The notes: generated by a model not told the origin, from the letters alone. Numbered from the stretch's first letter, positions 46,235 to 55,074 are shown. The stretch is 64,000 bases of DNA from Peribacillus frigoritolerans (GCF_001636405.1 NZ_KV440950.1:4444778-4508777), one strand, 5' to 3'. A program made the numbers and translations.

Positions 46235-47446
46235 TCATTTATTCGCTTCAAAAATGTGCAAAAGCCATCTTTCCGCTTCATCCAACAGTTCGATCTGCTC
46301 TTCCCGCTCTATTGAATCGAGAAACCTTCTTGCTCCCTGATGAATGTATAGCGGGGCAAGAGCAGCCTCCGTATCATCAAATTCAGAAGCAAGCCTGGAT
46401 ACCTCAGCCAGAAATGGCGATATACTTTCATTTGACCTATTCATAGGAATGGACTGGATGAGTTTGATTTTATACACCCAGACAAATGATTCCCCTTGGT
46501 CCCCTTCCTGCAAAATCCGGGTCAATTCTTCAAGATATTCCCCGGTAGCTCCTGCTGCATCACCTGCATCCAGCTTCAACTCCAAAAGAAAGCTTCTCCC
46601 ATCGAAACCCTTCCGTTCAATTACTTCCTTGCATTGCTTGAACAGGGCATCAAATCCACCTTCTGCGGATCGTTCAATTGTTTCGCTTTCCCATATTACC
46701 TCAGAGGTTTCAATAAAAGAATGGTGCTTCATGTCCCCATCGAATTCTATAAGCATGCACCCTTTGACGCCTGACTCCTTTCTGTTCCTGCCTTGAATAT
46801 TTCCTGGGTATATCACAAGCGGATCTTCCGAAACAACCTGATGTTTATGAATATGGCCTAATGCCCAGTAATCGAAATCTTTGGCAGCAAGTTCCTTCAA
46901 TGAAAAAGGGGCGTACGGGCTATGTTCGGAATTGCCTTCCAAATTCCCATGAAGCAAACCAATATGATAATCGGCCCCTTCAGCTTTTATGTAGGTTTCG
47001 ATCATTCTCTCCCTTACTTGACGGCGTGGATAACTGAATCCATAAAGATGGACAGTCGTCCCATCGATTTTTTCAAACCGTTTCACTTCGGTTTGCCCTG
47101 AAAATACATGGACATTTTCAGGCAGCTCCACAGTAATCCATGAGCCGCTAAGATGATCATGGTTACCATGAATGATATAGGCAGGGATCTGATGCTGCTG
47201 GAGTTTTTCCATTTCGGTCCGAAAGCGGACCTGTGTCCTGAGACTCCGATTTTCCCCATCAAATAGATCCCCCGATAACACGATAAAGTCAACCTGACGG
47301 GTAATTGCCTCATTAATGATAGTTTGAAAAGCTTTAAACGGACTTTCCCTTAATTCCTTTAATATAGATGACGGCATATCCTTCAACCCTGAAAAGGGAC
47401 TATCCAGATGGAGATCTGCCGCATGAATGAACTTCACACCGCTCAA
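46235..47446 (-). CDS. yhaO: Mre11/SbcD-like exonuclease YhaO
   Basis: A metallophosphoesterase DNA exonuclease with the calcineurin-like motifs FIHAADLHLDSPFSG, FIVLSGDLFDGENRS, YIIHGNHDHLSGSW, GLLHGNLEG and WALGHIHKHQVV. I start it at TTG 47446, six bases after GAGGTG, giving 403 residues, close to the B. subtilis protein. A longer frame is open upstream but has no site. It precedes yhaN by 21 bases in one operon; the pair forms an Mre11-Rad50-like complex in DNA repair. Confidence 0.93.
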   Translation of the reverse strand: MSGVKFIHAADLHLDSPFSGLKDMPSSILKELRESPFKAFQTIINEAITRQVDFIVLSGDLFDGENRSLRTQVRFRTEMEKLQQHQIPAYIIHGNHDHLSGSWITVELPENVHVFSGQTEVKRFEKIDGTTVHLYGFSYPRRQVRERMIETYIKAEGADYHIGLLHGNLEGNSEHSPYAPFSLKELAAKDFDYWALGHIHKHQVVSEDPLVIYPGNIQGRNRKESGVKGCMLIEFDGDMKHHSFIETSEVIWESETIERSAEGGFDALFKQCKEVIERKGFDGRSFLLELKLDAGDAAGATGEYLEELTRILQEGDQGESFVWVYKIKLIQSIPMNRSNESISPFLAEVSRLASEFDDTEAALAPLYIHQGARRFLDSIEREEQIELLDEAERWLLHIFEANK

Positions 47447-47559
47447 AAGTGTCACCTCGATTTCTTTCAATATTTCATATTCAATTTTAACATGAGCAGA
47501 ACATACTTTCCCATACATTATTATTTTAATGCGTCATCATGCAGTATGGGCAAATTCAA

Positions 47560-47613
47560 CAGGAAAAAGACCGAATGGCGAACATTGTTTCATTCACGGC
47601 ATCCGGTCTTTTT
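47560..47613 (-). terminator. Terminator of the cysteine synthase gene
   Basis: Long stem AAAGACCG-ATG-CG/CG-CAT-CGGTCTTT with a larger loop, followed by TTTTTCC on the minus strand. Confidence 0.75.
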
Positions 47614-47615
47614 CA

Positions 47616-48539
47616 TCAATTAAAGATATCCATACTTAAATAGCGTTCACCATTATCCGGTGCAATGCATAATACTCGTTTTCCACTTCCAAGACGACGG
47701 GCTTCCTGCAGGGCAGTCCAGACAGAGGCACCTCCTGAAGGCCCAATCAATATCCCTTCCTTCGAAGCCATATCCTTCATGGTGGAAATCGCATCTTCAT
47801 CAGCCGCTTGAACGATTTCATCAAATACCTCTGTATTTAAGATGCTAGGGATAAAACCAGGGCTCGTACCCACTAACTTGTGGGGACCAGGCTTTCCTCC
47901 GGAAAGGACTGGGGAACCCTTAGGCTCGACAACGACAACCCTTAAATCCGGCAGATGTTCTTTCAAGGCTTCACCTGTACCGGTTATCGTTCCTCCCGTT
48001 CCAGCAGTAGCGACAAAAACATCCAGGTCTCCATCCATCTGATCCAGAATCTCGACTGCTGTCGTCACTCTGTGAATATCAGGATTGGCTTGGTTTTCGA
48101 ATTGCTGCGGAATAAAGCTATTAGGAATCTCTGCTGCGAGCTCCTCGGCTTTACGAATGGCTCCCGGCATCCGCTCTGATGCAGGGGTGAGGACAACTTC
48201 CGCTCCGTATGCCTTTAATATATTGATTCTTTCTTTCGACATATTATCCGGCATGACCATAATCGCCCGATACCCCTTAGCCGCGGCATTCATGGCAAGC
48301 CCAATACCTGTATTCCCTGATGTTGGTTCTATGATCGTAGCCCCGGCTTGAATGATACCATCCAATTCTGCCTGCCTAATTAAATTGAAGGCAGCCCGAT
48401 CTTTTACACTGCGGCTCGGATTGAAATACTCAAGTTTCACGAATACCTCAGCGTCATCCTCCGCTGTTAAATGATTAATCCTAACAACAGGTGTATCTCC
48501 TATCAATTCAGTGATATTATTAACGATTTTTACCGTCAT
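47616..48539 (-). CDS. Cysteine synthase family PLP enzyme (O-acetylserine sulfhydrylase-like)
   Basis: A 307-residue fold-type II PLP enzyme. The N-terminus ITELIGDTPVVRINHL and the PLP lysine in FNPSRSVKDRAAFNLI are typical. The substrate loop EPTSGNTGIGLAM and the phosphate-binding TAGTGGTITGTGEALKE are also intact. VVEPKGSPVLSGGKPGPHKL is characteristic of cysteine synthases. The usual PGGSVKDR is here PSRSVKDR, a small divergence, so this may be a second paralogue (YtkP- or CysM-like) rather than the main CysK. It is transcribed alone. Confidence 0.85.
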   Translation of the reverse strand: MTVKIVNNITELIGDTPVVRINHLTAEDDAEVFVKLEYFNPSRSVKDRAAFNLIRQAELDGIIQAGATIIEPTSGNTGIGLAMNAAAKGYRAIMVMPDNMSKERINILKAYGAEVVLTPASERMPGAIRKAEELAAEIPNSFIPQQFENQANPDIHRVTTAVEILDQMDGDLDVFVATAGTGGTITGTGEALKEHLPDLRVVVVEPKGSPVLSGGKPGPHKLVGTSPGFIPSILNTEVFDEIVQAADEDAISTMKDMASKEGILIGPSGGASVWTALQEARRLGSGKRVLCIAPDNGERYLSMDIFN

Positions 48540-48835
48540 TCAAAAAAACCCCCTTCGATCCATGCACTTTCACTCAAGTTTATTATATCATTTATGATTT
48601 TTCATTTTAAAGAGAGAATTCCTCTAGTATAAATAGGTTTTGTTTTCATTCTTTCCAAGCTTAAAGGAAAAAAACGAGAAGTTAGTTCGATATAGTTACT
48701 TTTTCAAGATATTCAGCTATGTATCAATATTCCTTGTCTTAATAGATTCACTCACATAACAATAGTCAAAATTGACAGATAATGATAAAATTTTTATAAC
48801 AGTTGATAACATTTTTGATAAGGGAGTTTTTGAAA
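48540..48835. other. 296-bp divergent promoter region
   Basis: It lies between the cysteine synthase gene and yhzD. No T-box or S-box leader features were recognised, and no other gene. Confidence 0.45.
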
Positions 48836-49024
48836 ATGAGCAGAATATACAAATTAACCGTTTTTGAACCGTCAGGGGAAAAACTATTGGATGAATCATT
48901 TACAGCCGAGAATGATGAACAAGCAAAAGAATTGGGGCAAAATCTATTGAAGGAAAAAAACTATCAAGATCAAACACATCGCTGTACATCGCCTTCAGGC
49001 GCTTTATTGCTTTTTCATCGCTGA
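48836..49024 (+). CDS. yhzD: YhzD family protein
   Basis: A 62-residue protein with the YhzD pattern: YKLTVFEPSGEKLLDESFTA, a helix (NDEQAKELGQNLLKEKNY) and a C-terminal THRCTSPSGALLLFHR. AAGGGAG precedes ATG 48836. The function is unknown. It is convergent with the enoyl-CoA hydratase gene, separated by a terminator. Confidence 0.85.
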   Translation: MSRIYKLTVFEPSGEKLLDESFTAENDEQAKELGQNLLKEKNYQDQTHRCTSPSGALLLFHR

Positions 49025-49084
49025 TTGAAAATGGAAGCGCAATCACAAAAAATATGATCAAGTTTTCCATACTTTCCTTATATA

Positions 49085-49117
49085 AAAAAGGCCGTCACTG
49101 GAAAGTGACGGCCTTTC
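49085..49117. terminator. Bidirectional terminator
   Basis: Stem AAAGGCCGTCACT/AGTGACGGCCTTT with A- and T-runs. Confidence 0.9.
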
Positions 49118-49121
49118 TTGT

Positions 49122-49919
49122 TCATTTTCCAATGAAGTTCGGTTTCCTTTTTTCCACGAACGCTTTTATTCCCTCTTGGTGATCCGCTGTTTGGCGCATT
49201 TTCATCTGAGCAGCTTTTTCAATCTCAAGCATCTTAATTAATAGCGGGCGATTTTTTTCACTAAGGATCTTTTTCGTTTTAATCATGGCCTGCACCGGAC
49301 TTTGCAGCCAAGATTGCACTTTTTTCTCTACCGCATGTTCCAAGGTTCCGTCTGCCACTTCATGAATGAGGCCCTTTTCTTTTGCTTCAAGCGCTGTAAG
49401 CACTTTACCTTCCCAGATCAATTCTTTCGCACCCACTTCACCAAGACGGCGTTCAAGGAAGAAGTGTCCGCCGCCATCAGGGATCAATCCAATCCCGATG
49501 AAATTCATCGCAACCTTACTTTCCGAATCGGCAATAAGATGATCCGTTGCAAGAGCTATACTCAGCCCTAGTCCTGCAGCTGCACCATGAATGGCACTGA
49601 TGGTCAATTTAGGCATGAAGTATAGGGTGGTCACCAATTCACTGATTCCATCCATCAGCTCATCGAAAGCGTTTTCTTTTCCAGGCGAGAGCATCATCTT
49701 AATGTCACCACCAGCGGAAAACGCTTTCCCATTCCCTTTTAAAATGACGACGTCCACTTCATCATTCTCGCTCACTTCCTTCAGGGCATTAATGAAATCA
49801 TGCAGCATTTTCGGATTTAGAGAATTCATTGCCTCTGGACGGTTCATTGCAACAGTGGCCGTCCTGTCCGAATATGTGACTAAAACCGTGCCTGCAGGTG
49901 ATGTCGATTCAATACTCAA
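49122..49919 (-). CDS. yhaR: Enoyl-CoA hydratase/isomerase family protein YhaR
   Basis: This 265-residue crotonase-fold protein has the oxyanion-hole motif GKAFSAGGDIKMML and AIHGAAAGLGLSIALATDH; the usual catalytic glutamates are not obvious in GIGLIPDGGGHFFLERRLG, where one position is Asp. It probably acts on acyl-CoA in fatty-acid breakdown. The start is TTG 49919, after GGAGGAA. It lies downstream of an acyl-CoA ligase gene on the same strand (93-base gap), which is consistent with a fatty-acid pathway operon. Confidence 0.88.
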   Translation of the reverse strand: MSIESTSPAGTVLVTYSDRTATVAMNRPEAMNSLNPKMLHDFINALKEVSENDEVDVVILKGNGKAFSAGGDIKMMLSPGKENAFDELMDGISELVTTLYFMPKLTISAIHGAAAGLGLSIALATDHLIADSESKVAMNFIGIGLIPDGGGHFFLERRLGEVGAKELIWEGKVLTALEAKEKGLIHEVADGTLEHAVEKKVQSWLQSPVQAMIKTKKILSEKNRPLLIKMLEIEKAAQMKMRQTADHQEGIKAFVEKRKPNFIGK

Positions 49920-50012
49920 TTTATTTCCTCCTCTTTCGTTCTATGAATCTATTATATATTCATCAACCATTATGAGAATAGGGTGAAAAGTTATAATTAA
50001 ACAAATATTCCA

Positions 50013-51629
50013 TTATTTATTGATATATTTATCCTGTAGCTGATCACGCAATGCCCTTTTCAAAAACTTCCCAACGCCGGTTTTTGGGATTTCATCCAAA
50101 AAGACCACTTCATCCGGCAGCCACCATTTTGCAAACTGCAGTTTTAAAAATTCGATGATGTCTTCCTGGGACACTTGTCCCTTGTATGCCTCCTTCAAGA
50201 CAACACAGGCGATCGGCCGTTCCTGCCACTTTTCGTGAGGCACTGCAATTACCGCCGCCTCAAAGATTCCTTCATGGGCCATTAAGGCATTCTCTATATC
50301 AACGGAAGATATCCATTCACCGCCGCTTTTAATCAAATCTTTAGTCCGGTCAACGATTTTCACGAATCCTTCTCCATCAATCGTGACTACATCTCCTGTA
50401 TAAAGCCAGCCATCTTTAAACGTATCCCCTGACCGCTCATCCTTAAAATACTCATTGGCAATCCAAGGACCCCTAATCAGCAATTCTCCCATTTCTTTTC
50501 CATCAGGCTTCACTTCGCCATCCTTACCGATCACTTTAATTTCTATCATAGGCGAAACAAGGCCCTGCTTGGCCTTCAACTCATAAAGTTCTTCTTCAGG
50601 GAGGTCTTCCTGATAACTTTTGGGTTTCGATATAAATACGAGCGGGCTTGTTTCAGTCATTCCATATGCATGCAGGAATGGTATCCCATACTTTTGTTCA
50701 AAGGTTTTAATCATGCTTTTCGGAGCAGCCGACCCTCCGCATAAAACGGCACGAATACTGCTCGTATCATGGCTGCCTTCTTCCAGCTCCTTCAATAAGC
50801 CCAGCCATATCGTCGGAACCCCTGCTGCGATAGTAACCTTCTCCGTCTCTATAAGCTCCGCCAAAATCTTTGGGGTGAAATAGGGTCCTGGCAAAACCAT
50901 CTTCGTTCCAAACCAAACACTGGCAAAAGGCATGCCCCAGGCATTCACGTGAAACATCGGCACGACAGGAAGGGCCACATCACGCTCGCTTATTGCTGTA
51001 GAATCGGCAAGCCCCAGTGCAATCGCATGCAGTAAAATTCCGCGATGCGAATAAACCACACCTTTGGGGTTCCCGGTCGTGGCGGACGTATAACATATGC
51101 CGGCAGGTGCATTTTCATCCAAGGTTTGGATGAATCGCTGTTTCGGATTTCCTTCGGCTAATAATTTTTCATAATGATAAATAGGTGAAAGGGTCGTTTC
51201 AGGCAGCTCATCTTTATCCGTCATAATGATATACCCTTCCACTGTCGTTAACTCATCTTTAATTGCTTCCAAAAGGGGGATGACATCCGGATCTATCAAT
51301 AATAATCGATCCTCCGCACTATTGACGATATAAGAAACATGTTGAGGGGACAAACGCATATTGATTGTATGTAAGACAGCACCATGACAAGGAATCGCAA
51401 AATAAGCTTCTAAATGCCGATGATGGTTCCAGGCAAGCGTTCCAATACGGTCACCTGTTTGAATACCGAATTTTTCAAGATTACTGGTCAGCCTTCTTGT
51501 ACGCTCAGCAATCTCAGCATATGTAAATGTGTGAATGCCACCATCCGTACGCGAAACTACCTCTTTCTTCGGAAAATATTTTTCAGCTCTCTCAATGATT
51601 TGAGTCATGATCAATGGAGTATCCATCAT
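50013..51629 (-). CDS. Long- or medium-chain fatty-acid–CoA ligase
   Basis: A 538-residue ANL-family acyl-CoA synthetase. The P-loop-like motif is ICYTSATTGNPKGVVYSHRG (Ala in place of the usual Gly, common in this subgroup). Other motifs are HAYGMTETSPL, GWLYTGDVVTIDGEGFV and RTKDLIKSGGEWISSV; the catalytic lysine is in PKTGVGKFLKRAL. It differs clearly from LcfB in the same window. Two consecutive ATGs (51629 and 51626) follow GGGGGAG. No FadR box was found upstream, unlike lcfB. Chain-length preference cannot be told. Confidence 0.92.
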   Translation of the reverse strand: MMDTPLIMTQIIERAEKYFPKKEVVSRTDGGIHTFTYAEIAERTRRLTSNLEKFGIQTGDRIGTLAWNHHRHLEAYFAIPCHGAVLHTINMRLSPQHVSYIVNSAEDRLLLIDPDVIPLLEAIKDELTTVEGYIIMTDKDELPETTLSPIYHYEKLLAEGNPKQRFIQTLDENAPAGICYTSATTGNPKGVVYSHRGILLHAIALGLADSTAISERDVALPVVPMFHVNAWGMPFASVWFGTKMVLPGPYFTPKILAELIETEKVTIAAGVPTIWLGLLKELEEGSHDTSSIRAVLCGGSAAPKSMIKTFEQKYGIPFLHAYGMTETSPLVFISKPKSYQEDLPEEELYELKAKQGLVSPMIEIKVIGKDGEVKPDGKEMGELLIRGPWIANEYFKDERSGDTFKDGWLYTGDVVTIDGEGFVKIVDRTKDLIKSGGEWISSVDIENALMAHEGIFEAAVIAVPHEKWQERPIACVVLKEAYKGQVSQEDIIEFLKLQFAKWWLPDEVVFLDEIPKTGVGKFLKRALRDQLQDKYINK

Positions 51630-51768
51630 TACAATCTCCCCCTTATATTAAAAGCATGCTCATTATATATTCGACCAGAAAAAAAATAATCCTTTTTCCC
51701 TAGGTACCTTTTATGATTATTTTGAATCTGGCTATATTTGGATGATATTTTCAAATCAGTTTGACGGC

Positions 51769-51820
51769 AAAAAGCGGATTCAGAAAGGGAGCGGATTTCT
51801 GAAATCAACTGGAACGTTTT
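51769..51820 (+). repeat. Truncated copy of the ~210-bp repeat
   Basis: Only the right end survives: AGAAAGGGAGCGGATTTCTG and AAATCAACTGGAACG. The shared block lies 208 bp before the same block in the full copy, equal to the first period of the 29-kb array. Confidence 0.8.
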
Positions 51821-51879
51821 CTAAAAAAATGCAGGCTATCTCACACCGAATTATGTATAGGATCAGGTCCTTTAAGTTT

Positions 51880-52035
51880 TTTCCTGTACTCCTTATTCGA
51901 TTGAAGAAATTTGCGACACTCCTGCCGAATTACTGGCAGGCCGAGACCCCAAAGGCGCTTGCGTCAAGGAGGCTTGGCAGACAGTCGGCGGAAAGGGAGC
52001 GGATTTGTGAAATCAAGCAGAAACATTTATTAAGA
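51880..52035 (+). repeat. Full copy of the ~210-bp repeat
   Basis: It contains TTGAAGAAATTTGCGACACT, CTGCCGAATTACTGGCAGG, GGCGCTTGCGTCAAGGAGG and CGGCGGAAAGGGAGCGGAT, ending GAAATCAAG. It is homologous to the 29-kb copies, with about one difference in ten bases by eye. Together with the truncated copy it occupies most of the 534-bp gap between the ligase gene and the DDAH-family gene; nothing else was recognised there. Confidence 0.85.
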
Positions 52036-52163
52036 GCGGAATCTGAAAAGTTTTTTTAAACCATCTAAATCAAGTGGCGCTGTTCCATGACAATTTTTTA
52101 TGTTTCTTTCTAGAAAAAAGAGGAAATAGTAAAGATACAATTATATTTAGAGGGAGCTCATTT

Positions 52164-53042
52164 ATGGTAAATAAAATAAACGAAGAACTAGAAGCTTATT
52201 GTGCGAGTGAATATTCAAAGCTATCACGGGTAATTGTTTGTGAACCTCATTATATGGAGATCCGGGAGATCATTAACGAAACACAAAAAGAGTTTCAAGA
52301 AGAAAATATCGATCAAGCACTTGCCTTGGAGCAGCACGCACAATTTACAAAGGCTCTAGAACATGAAGGGATTGAAGTCATAAAACTTCCGCCTCAATTT
52401 ACATATCCGGAACAAGTCTTTACGAGAGATATCGGTTTCACTCTTGGCGAAACCGTTTACGTAGCTGAGTTGGCAACAGGTATCAGGCAGGGTGAAGAAC
52501 AAATATTGAAATCCTGGCTCGAAACGAATGGTATTTCATATTTCAACCTCCTAAAAAATCATATTGAGGGCGGGGATGTCCTTATTGACGGAAAAACCAT
52601 CTATATTGGAATCAGTGAAAGAACGGATGAAACATCCGTCAAGCATCTTCAATCCTTATTACCGGAATACGAGGTCATTGCGGTTCCTTTCATTGAAACA
52701 TTCCTTCATTTAGACTGTGTTTTCAATATCATATCACCGACAGAGGCGCTTATTTTTCCAGAGTCCTTTACAAAAAAAGAGATGGATTTATTAGCCTCAC
52801 GTTATGACATGATTGAAGTGACGAAAGAAGAACAATTCACTTTAGGTACCAACGTTCTTTCGATTGGGAATAAAAAATTATTCAGTCTACCCTGTAATAA
52901 ACAGGTAAATAGTCAGCTTCGTGAACGCGGATATGAAGTCATTGAAGTTGATATAAGCGAAATCATCAAGTCCGGTGGCTCTTTCCGTTGTTGCACCATG
53001 CCACTATTGAGGACAACAATAAAGAAGACTGATTCAGCCTGA
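52164..53042 (+). CDS. Dimethylarginine dimethylaminohydrolase/amidinotransferase family protein (YkgA-like)
   Basis: From ATG 52164 (after AGAGGGAG) it has 292 residues. The guanidino-group-modifying fold shows PEQVFTRDIGFTLGE near residue 90, EGGDVLIDGKTIYIGIS (catalytic acid region), FLHLDCVFNIIS (catalytic His) and a C-terminal active cysteine in GGSFRCCTMPLLR. B. subtilis YkgA is the closest homologue that I recall. It could hydrolyse dimethylarginine or another guanidino compound; the substrate is not determined. A longer upstream frame runs into the repeat and is rejected. Confidence 0.88.
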   Translation: MVNKINEELEAYCASEYSKLSRVIVCEPHYMEIREIINETQKEFQEENIDQALALEQHAQFTKALEHEGIEVIKLPPQFTYPEQVFTRDIGFTLGETVYVAELATGIRQGEEQILKSWLETNGISYFNLLKNHIEGGDVLIDGKTIYIGISERTDETSVKHLQSLLPEYEVIAVPFIETFLHLDCVFNIISPTEALIFPESFTKKEMDLLASRYDMIEVTKEEQFTLGTNVLSIGNKKLFSLPCNKQVNSQLRERGYEVIEVDISEIIKSGGSFRCCTMPLLRTTIKKTDSA

Positions 53043-53050
53043 GCAGAATG

Positions 53051-53088
53051 AAAGAAACCGGACTTGTATGGAAGTCCGGTTTCTTTCA
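53051..53088 (+). terminator. Rho-independent terminator
   Basis: Stem AAAGAAACCGGACTT/AAGTCCGGTTTCTTT immediately after the DDAH-family gene. Confidence 0.88.
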
Positions 53089-53237
53089 CCTTATTGTTGT
53101 CAAACATTAATTTTCAATGGAATTTGCGACCACCCCTTAGGCTGGCTGCATTATATAACTCTGATGATAGTCGGGCACATGAGAGTTCAAAAAATGCTTG
53201 TCTGGAAGTTTTTGAAAGTAAGGATCTCCTCTATACA

Positions 53238-53633
53238 TCAATTAAGCAGTCTTAATATAATTTCAGAATCCTTTCTATTTAACTGTACATACTGGCTATG
53301 TTCATCCTTTGTCAATTCTACAATATTTTCATCAGTATTTACCCAAGCATAATATACGGAAATTCCACCTTCGTTTTTCTCATCATTAAAATAAAAGATG
53401 AAGTCCGCCTTAGAATGATCCTTCTCCAACGCGAATTCTTCCCAATCGGCATTCCTTACTATTTCTTTTGTTTTTTCTGTTTTCCCAATTTCTATCTTTT
53501 TTTTATATGCTTCGAATTTGTAGTGTTTACCTTCATATTTTTGAACGGAAATATGTTCTTGCTTTGTTGTGCAACCTGAAGCCAACGTTATCGATAATAA
53601 GCAAAGGCCAACAAGGAGCGGTTTCCTTTTCAT
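53238..53633 (-). CDS. Small lipoprotein, unknown function
   Basis: A 131-residue putative lipoprotein. The signal is KRKPLLVGLCLLSITLASGC with lipobox LASGC and lipid-modified Cys21. The mature part is charged, with no recognised domain (KFEAYKKKIEIGKTEKTKE, ISVYYAWVNTDENIVELTKD). The ATG 53633 follows GGAG. No neighbours share the strand, so the context gives no clue. Confidence 0.7.
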   Translation of the reverse strand: MKRKPLLVGLCLLSITLASGCTTKQEHISVQKYEGKHYKFEAYKKKIEIGKTEKTKEIVRNADWEEFALEKDHSKADFIFYFNDEKNEGGISVYYAWVNTDENIVELTKDEHSQYVQLNRKDSEIILRLLN

Positions 53634-53937
53634 TACATGTCAACTCCTTATACCCAAATGGATTAATTATCCAATACTTTCATTATACTAGTCCACGCAA
53701 AAGAGTAATAGGATTGTTTGTTGATTTTTTAACCTTTATCCCTTGGGCATATGTCCTTCAATGCATATATTCCGATTATTATTCAACAATTACACCCCTT
53801 AAAATGAAATAAACTGTAAATTGATAAGTCCCCCCTTTTTGAAAAGGCTTATCTAAAATTTGATAATATTGAAATATACTTGCTATAATTTTCATGAGTT
53901 GCGGTAAGTAATACAAGATTGAAAGGGGAATGTAAGA
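53634..53937. other. 304-bp divergent intergenic region
   Basis: It contains the candidate promoter of the DinB-family gene at its right end. No ORF, terminator or repeat was recognised in the rest. Confidence 0.5.
53860..53889 (+). promoter_or_regulatory. Candidate sigma-A promoter of the DinB-family gene
   Basis: TTGATA (53860-53865), 18-base spacer, TATAAT (53884-53889). Confidence 0.6.
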
Positions 53938-54387
53938 ATGAATTATGTTAAAAATCAACTGACAGCCATGCGCAGCAATCTTTTAAAGGAAATTGAGGGA
54001 ATCGATCCAGAGTTCATGGATGTACAGCCTGAAGGTTTTAATAATACAATCCATTGGCACATAGGACATGTCCTTACTGCAGCGGAAAAGTTTTTATTGA
54101 ACTCCAGCAGTAATTTGCCAGAGAGTTACAGCCAGCTATTCGGATATGGTTCAAAACCAGCCAACTGGACCGGAGATGTACCTTCCGTTGAAATATTAAA
54201 GCAACAGTTGCATGAACAACTTGATCGACTTCTTGAAATTCCGGAAGAACGATTGACAGAAAAAACAGCACAGCCTTTCAACGGAATGGAAACAGTGGGA
54301 GAATTCATTAATTTTGTAGTCTTGCACGAAACCAATCATATAGGACAAATTCACGCAATGAAACTATTCATACAATCCAGAAACTGA
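53938..54387 (+). CDS. DinB-family four-helix metalloprotein (YkkA-like)
   Basis: A 149-residue DinB-fold protein. The metal-binding histidines are in NTIHWHIGHVLTAAEKF (first) and VVLHETNHIGQIHAM (second and third). These proteins include bacillithiol-dependent transferases and stress-induced DinB proteins; the reaction is not determined. It resembles B. subtilis YkkA in length and motif order. GGGGAATG precedes ATG 53938. Confidence 0.85.
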   Translation: MNYVKNQLTAMRSNLLKEIEGIDPEFMDVQPEGFNNTIHWHIGHVLTAAEKFLLNSSSNLPESYSQLFGYGSKPANWTGDVPSVEILKQQLHEQLDRLLEIPEERLTEKTAQPFNGMETVGEFINFVVLHETNHIGQIHAMKLFIQSRN

Positions 54388-54480
54388 GATTAACAAACTG
54401 TCGCTTTGTTTTTATTGAAATGGGAGTGGCAGTTTTTATTATTTAGGACGAAAATTTACAGTTTTGGTGCGTTTGCACGT

Positions 54481-54655
54481 ACGTTTGGTGCAAACACTCG
54501 TGAATTTGGTGCAAATACTCGTGAATTTTAAGCTTTACTTGTGAATTTGGTGCAAATACTCGTGAATTTTAAGCTTTTACTCGTGAGTTTGGTGCAAATA
54601 CTCGTGAGTTTTAAGCTTTTACTCGTGAGTTTGCAGCAAACACTTGTGAATAAAA
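54481..54655 (+). repeat. 21-bp tandem repeat array with alternating units
   Basis: About eight units, each beginning ACTCGTGA(A/G)TTT, spaced 20-21 bp. Two alternating endings make a 42-bp higher-order unit: GGTGCAAAT and TAAGCTTTT. One unit has 20 bp, and the outermost units are degenerate. Neighbouring bases from about 54460 look like a decayed further unit. The rest of the 338-bp gap holds a terminator. Confidence 0.9.
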
Positions 54656-54658
54656 TTA

Positions 54659-54693
54659 AAAAAGGCCCCCGCTTTTTATAGCGTGGGCTTTCG
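54659..54693 (-). terminator. Terminator of the SplA-like gene
   Basis: Stem GCCCACGC/GCGGGGGC (one mismatch) with CTTTTTT following on the minus strand. Confidence 0.7.
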
Positions 54694-54725
54694 TCTGTTC
54701 ACCCGTAAAGCTGAGTAAACGCCTC

Positions 54726-54980
54726 TCAAGTCATCTGGTCCTGGTTATCCATATAATCACTGTATGCTTTTTCAGCTGAGGCTTCCGAAGTGAACAAAGC
54801 ATCATCATCCTCGATCGTATGAAATGTATCGTTCAGGAACAAGGCAACTGCATTGGGATCTTTGGGGTGCGGAACAATTTCCGCTGCCCTGATATTCGAA
54901 ACTGTAGGGACATGGGGATTATTATAAATCACAAACACCTCGTCACCGACCTGTACTTCTTTTGCATTGATTACACCCAT
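54726..54980 (-). CDS. SplA-like transcriptional regulator
   Basis: From ATG 54980 (AGGAAG upstream) this is an 84-residue acidic protein. The core VGDEVFVIYNNPHVPTVSNI, AEIVPHPKDPNAVALFLND and EDDDALFTSEASAEKAY matches my recollection of SplA, the negative regulator of the spore photoproduct lyase gene splB. No splB lies in this window, so either it acts in trans or this is a SplA-domain paralogue. A frame opening 6 codons upstream has no ribosome binding site. Confidence 0.6.
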   Translation of the reverse strand: MGVINAKEVQVGDEVFVIYNNPHVPTVSNIRAAEIVPHPKDPNAVALFLNDTFHTIEDDDALFTSEASAEKAYSDYMDNQDQMT

Positions 54981-55074
54981 TGAATTCTTCCTTTCCATTA
55001 CTGATTTTCCTTTAGTTTATGGAAAGAAACTTATAATTATTTATGATAGATGACAGACCTCGCAAGCGGCGTTA

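Noticed and set aside
49944-49962. TGAAT...ATTCA dyad upstream of yhaR
   Set aside because: The arms are 19 bp apart in total, not the 18 of FadR, and the inner bases do not match.
53093-53160. Possible further copy of the repeat (AATTTGCGACCACCCC)
   Set aside because: Only a short block resembles the repeat (AATTTGCGACACCCCTGCC), with too little similarity around it to claim a copy.
54481-54655. Array considered as CRISPR
   Set aside because: Units alternate between two fixed sequences and have no unique spacers, and no cas gene is nearby.
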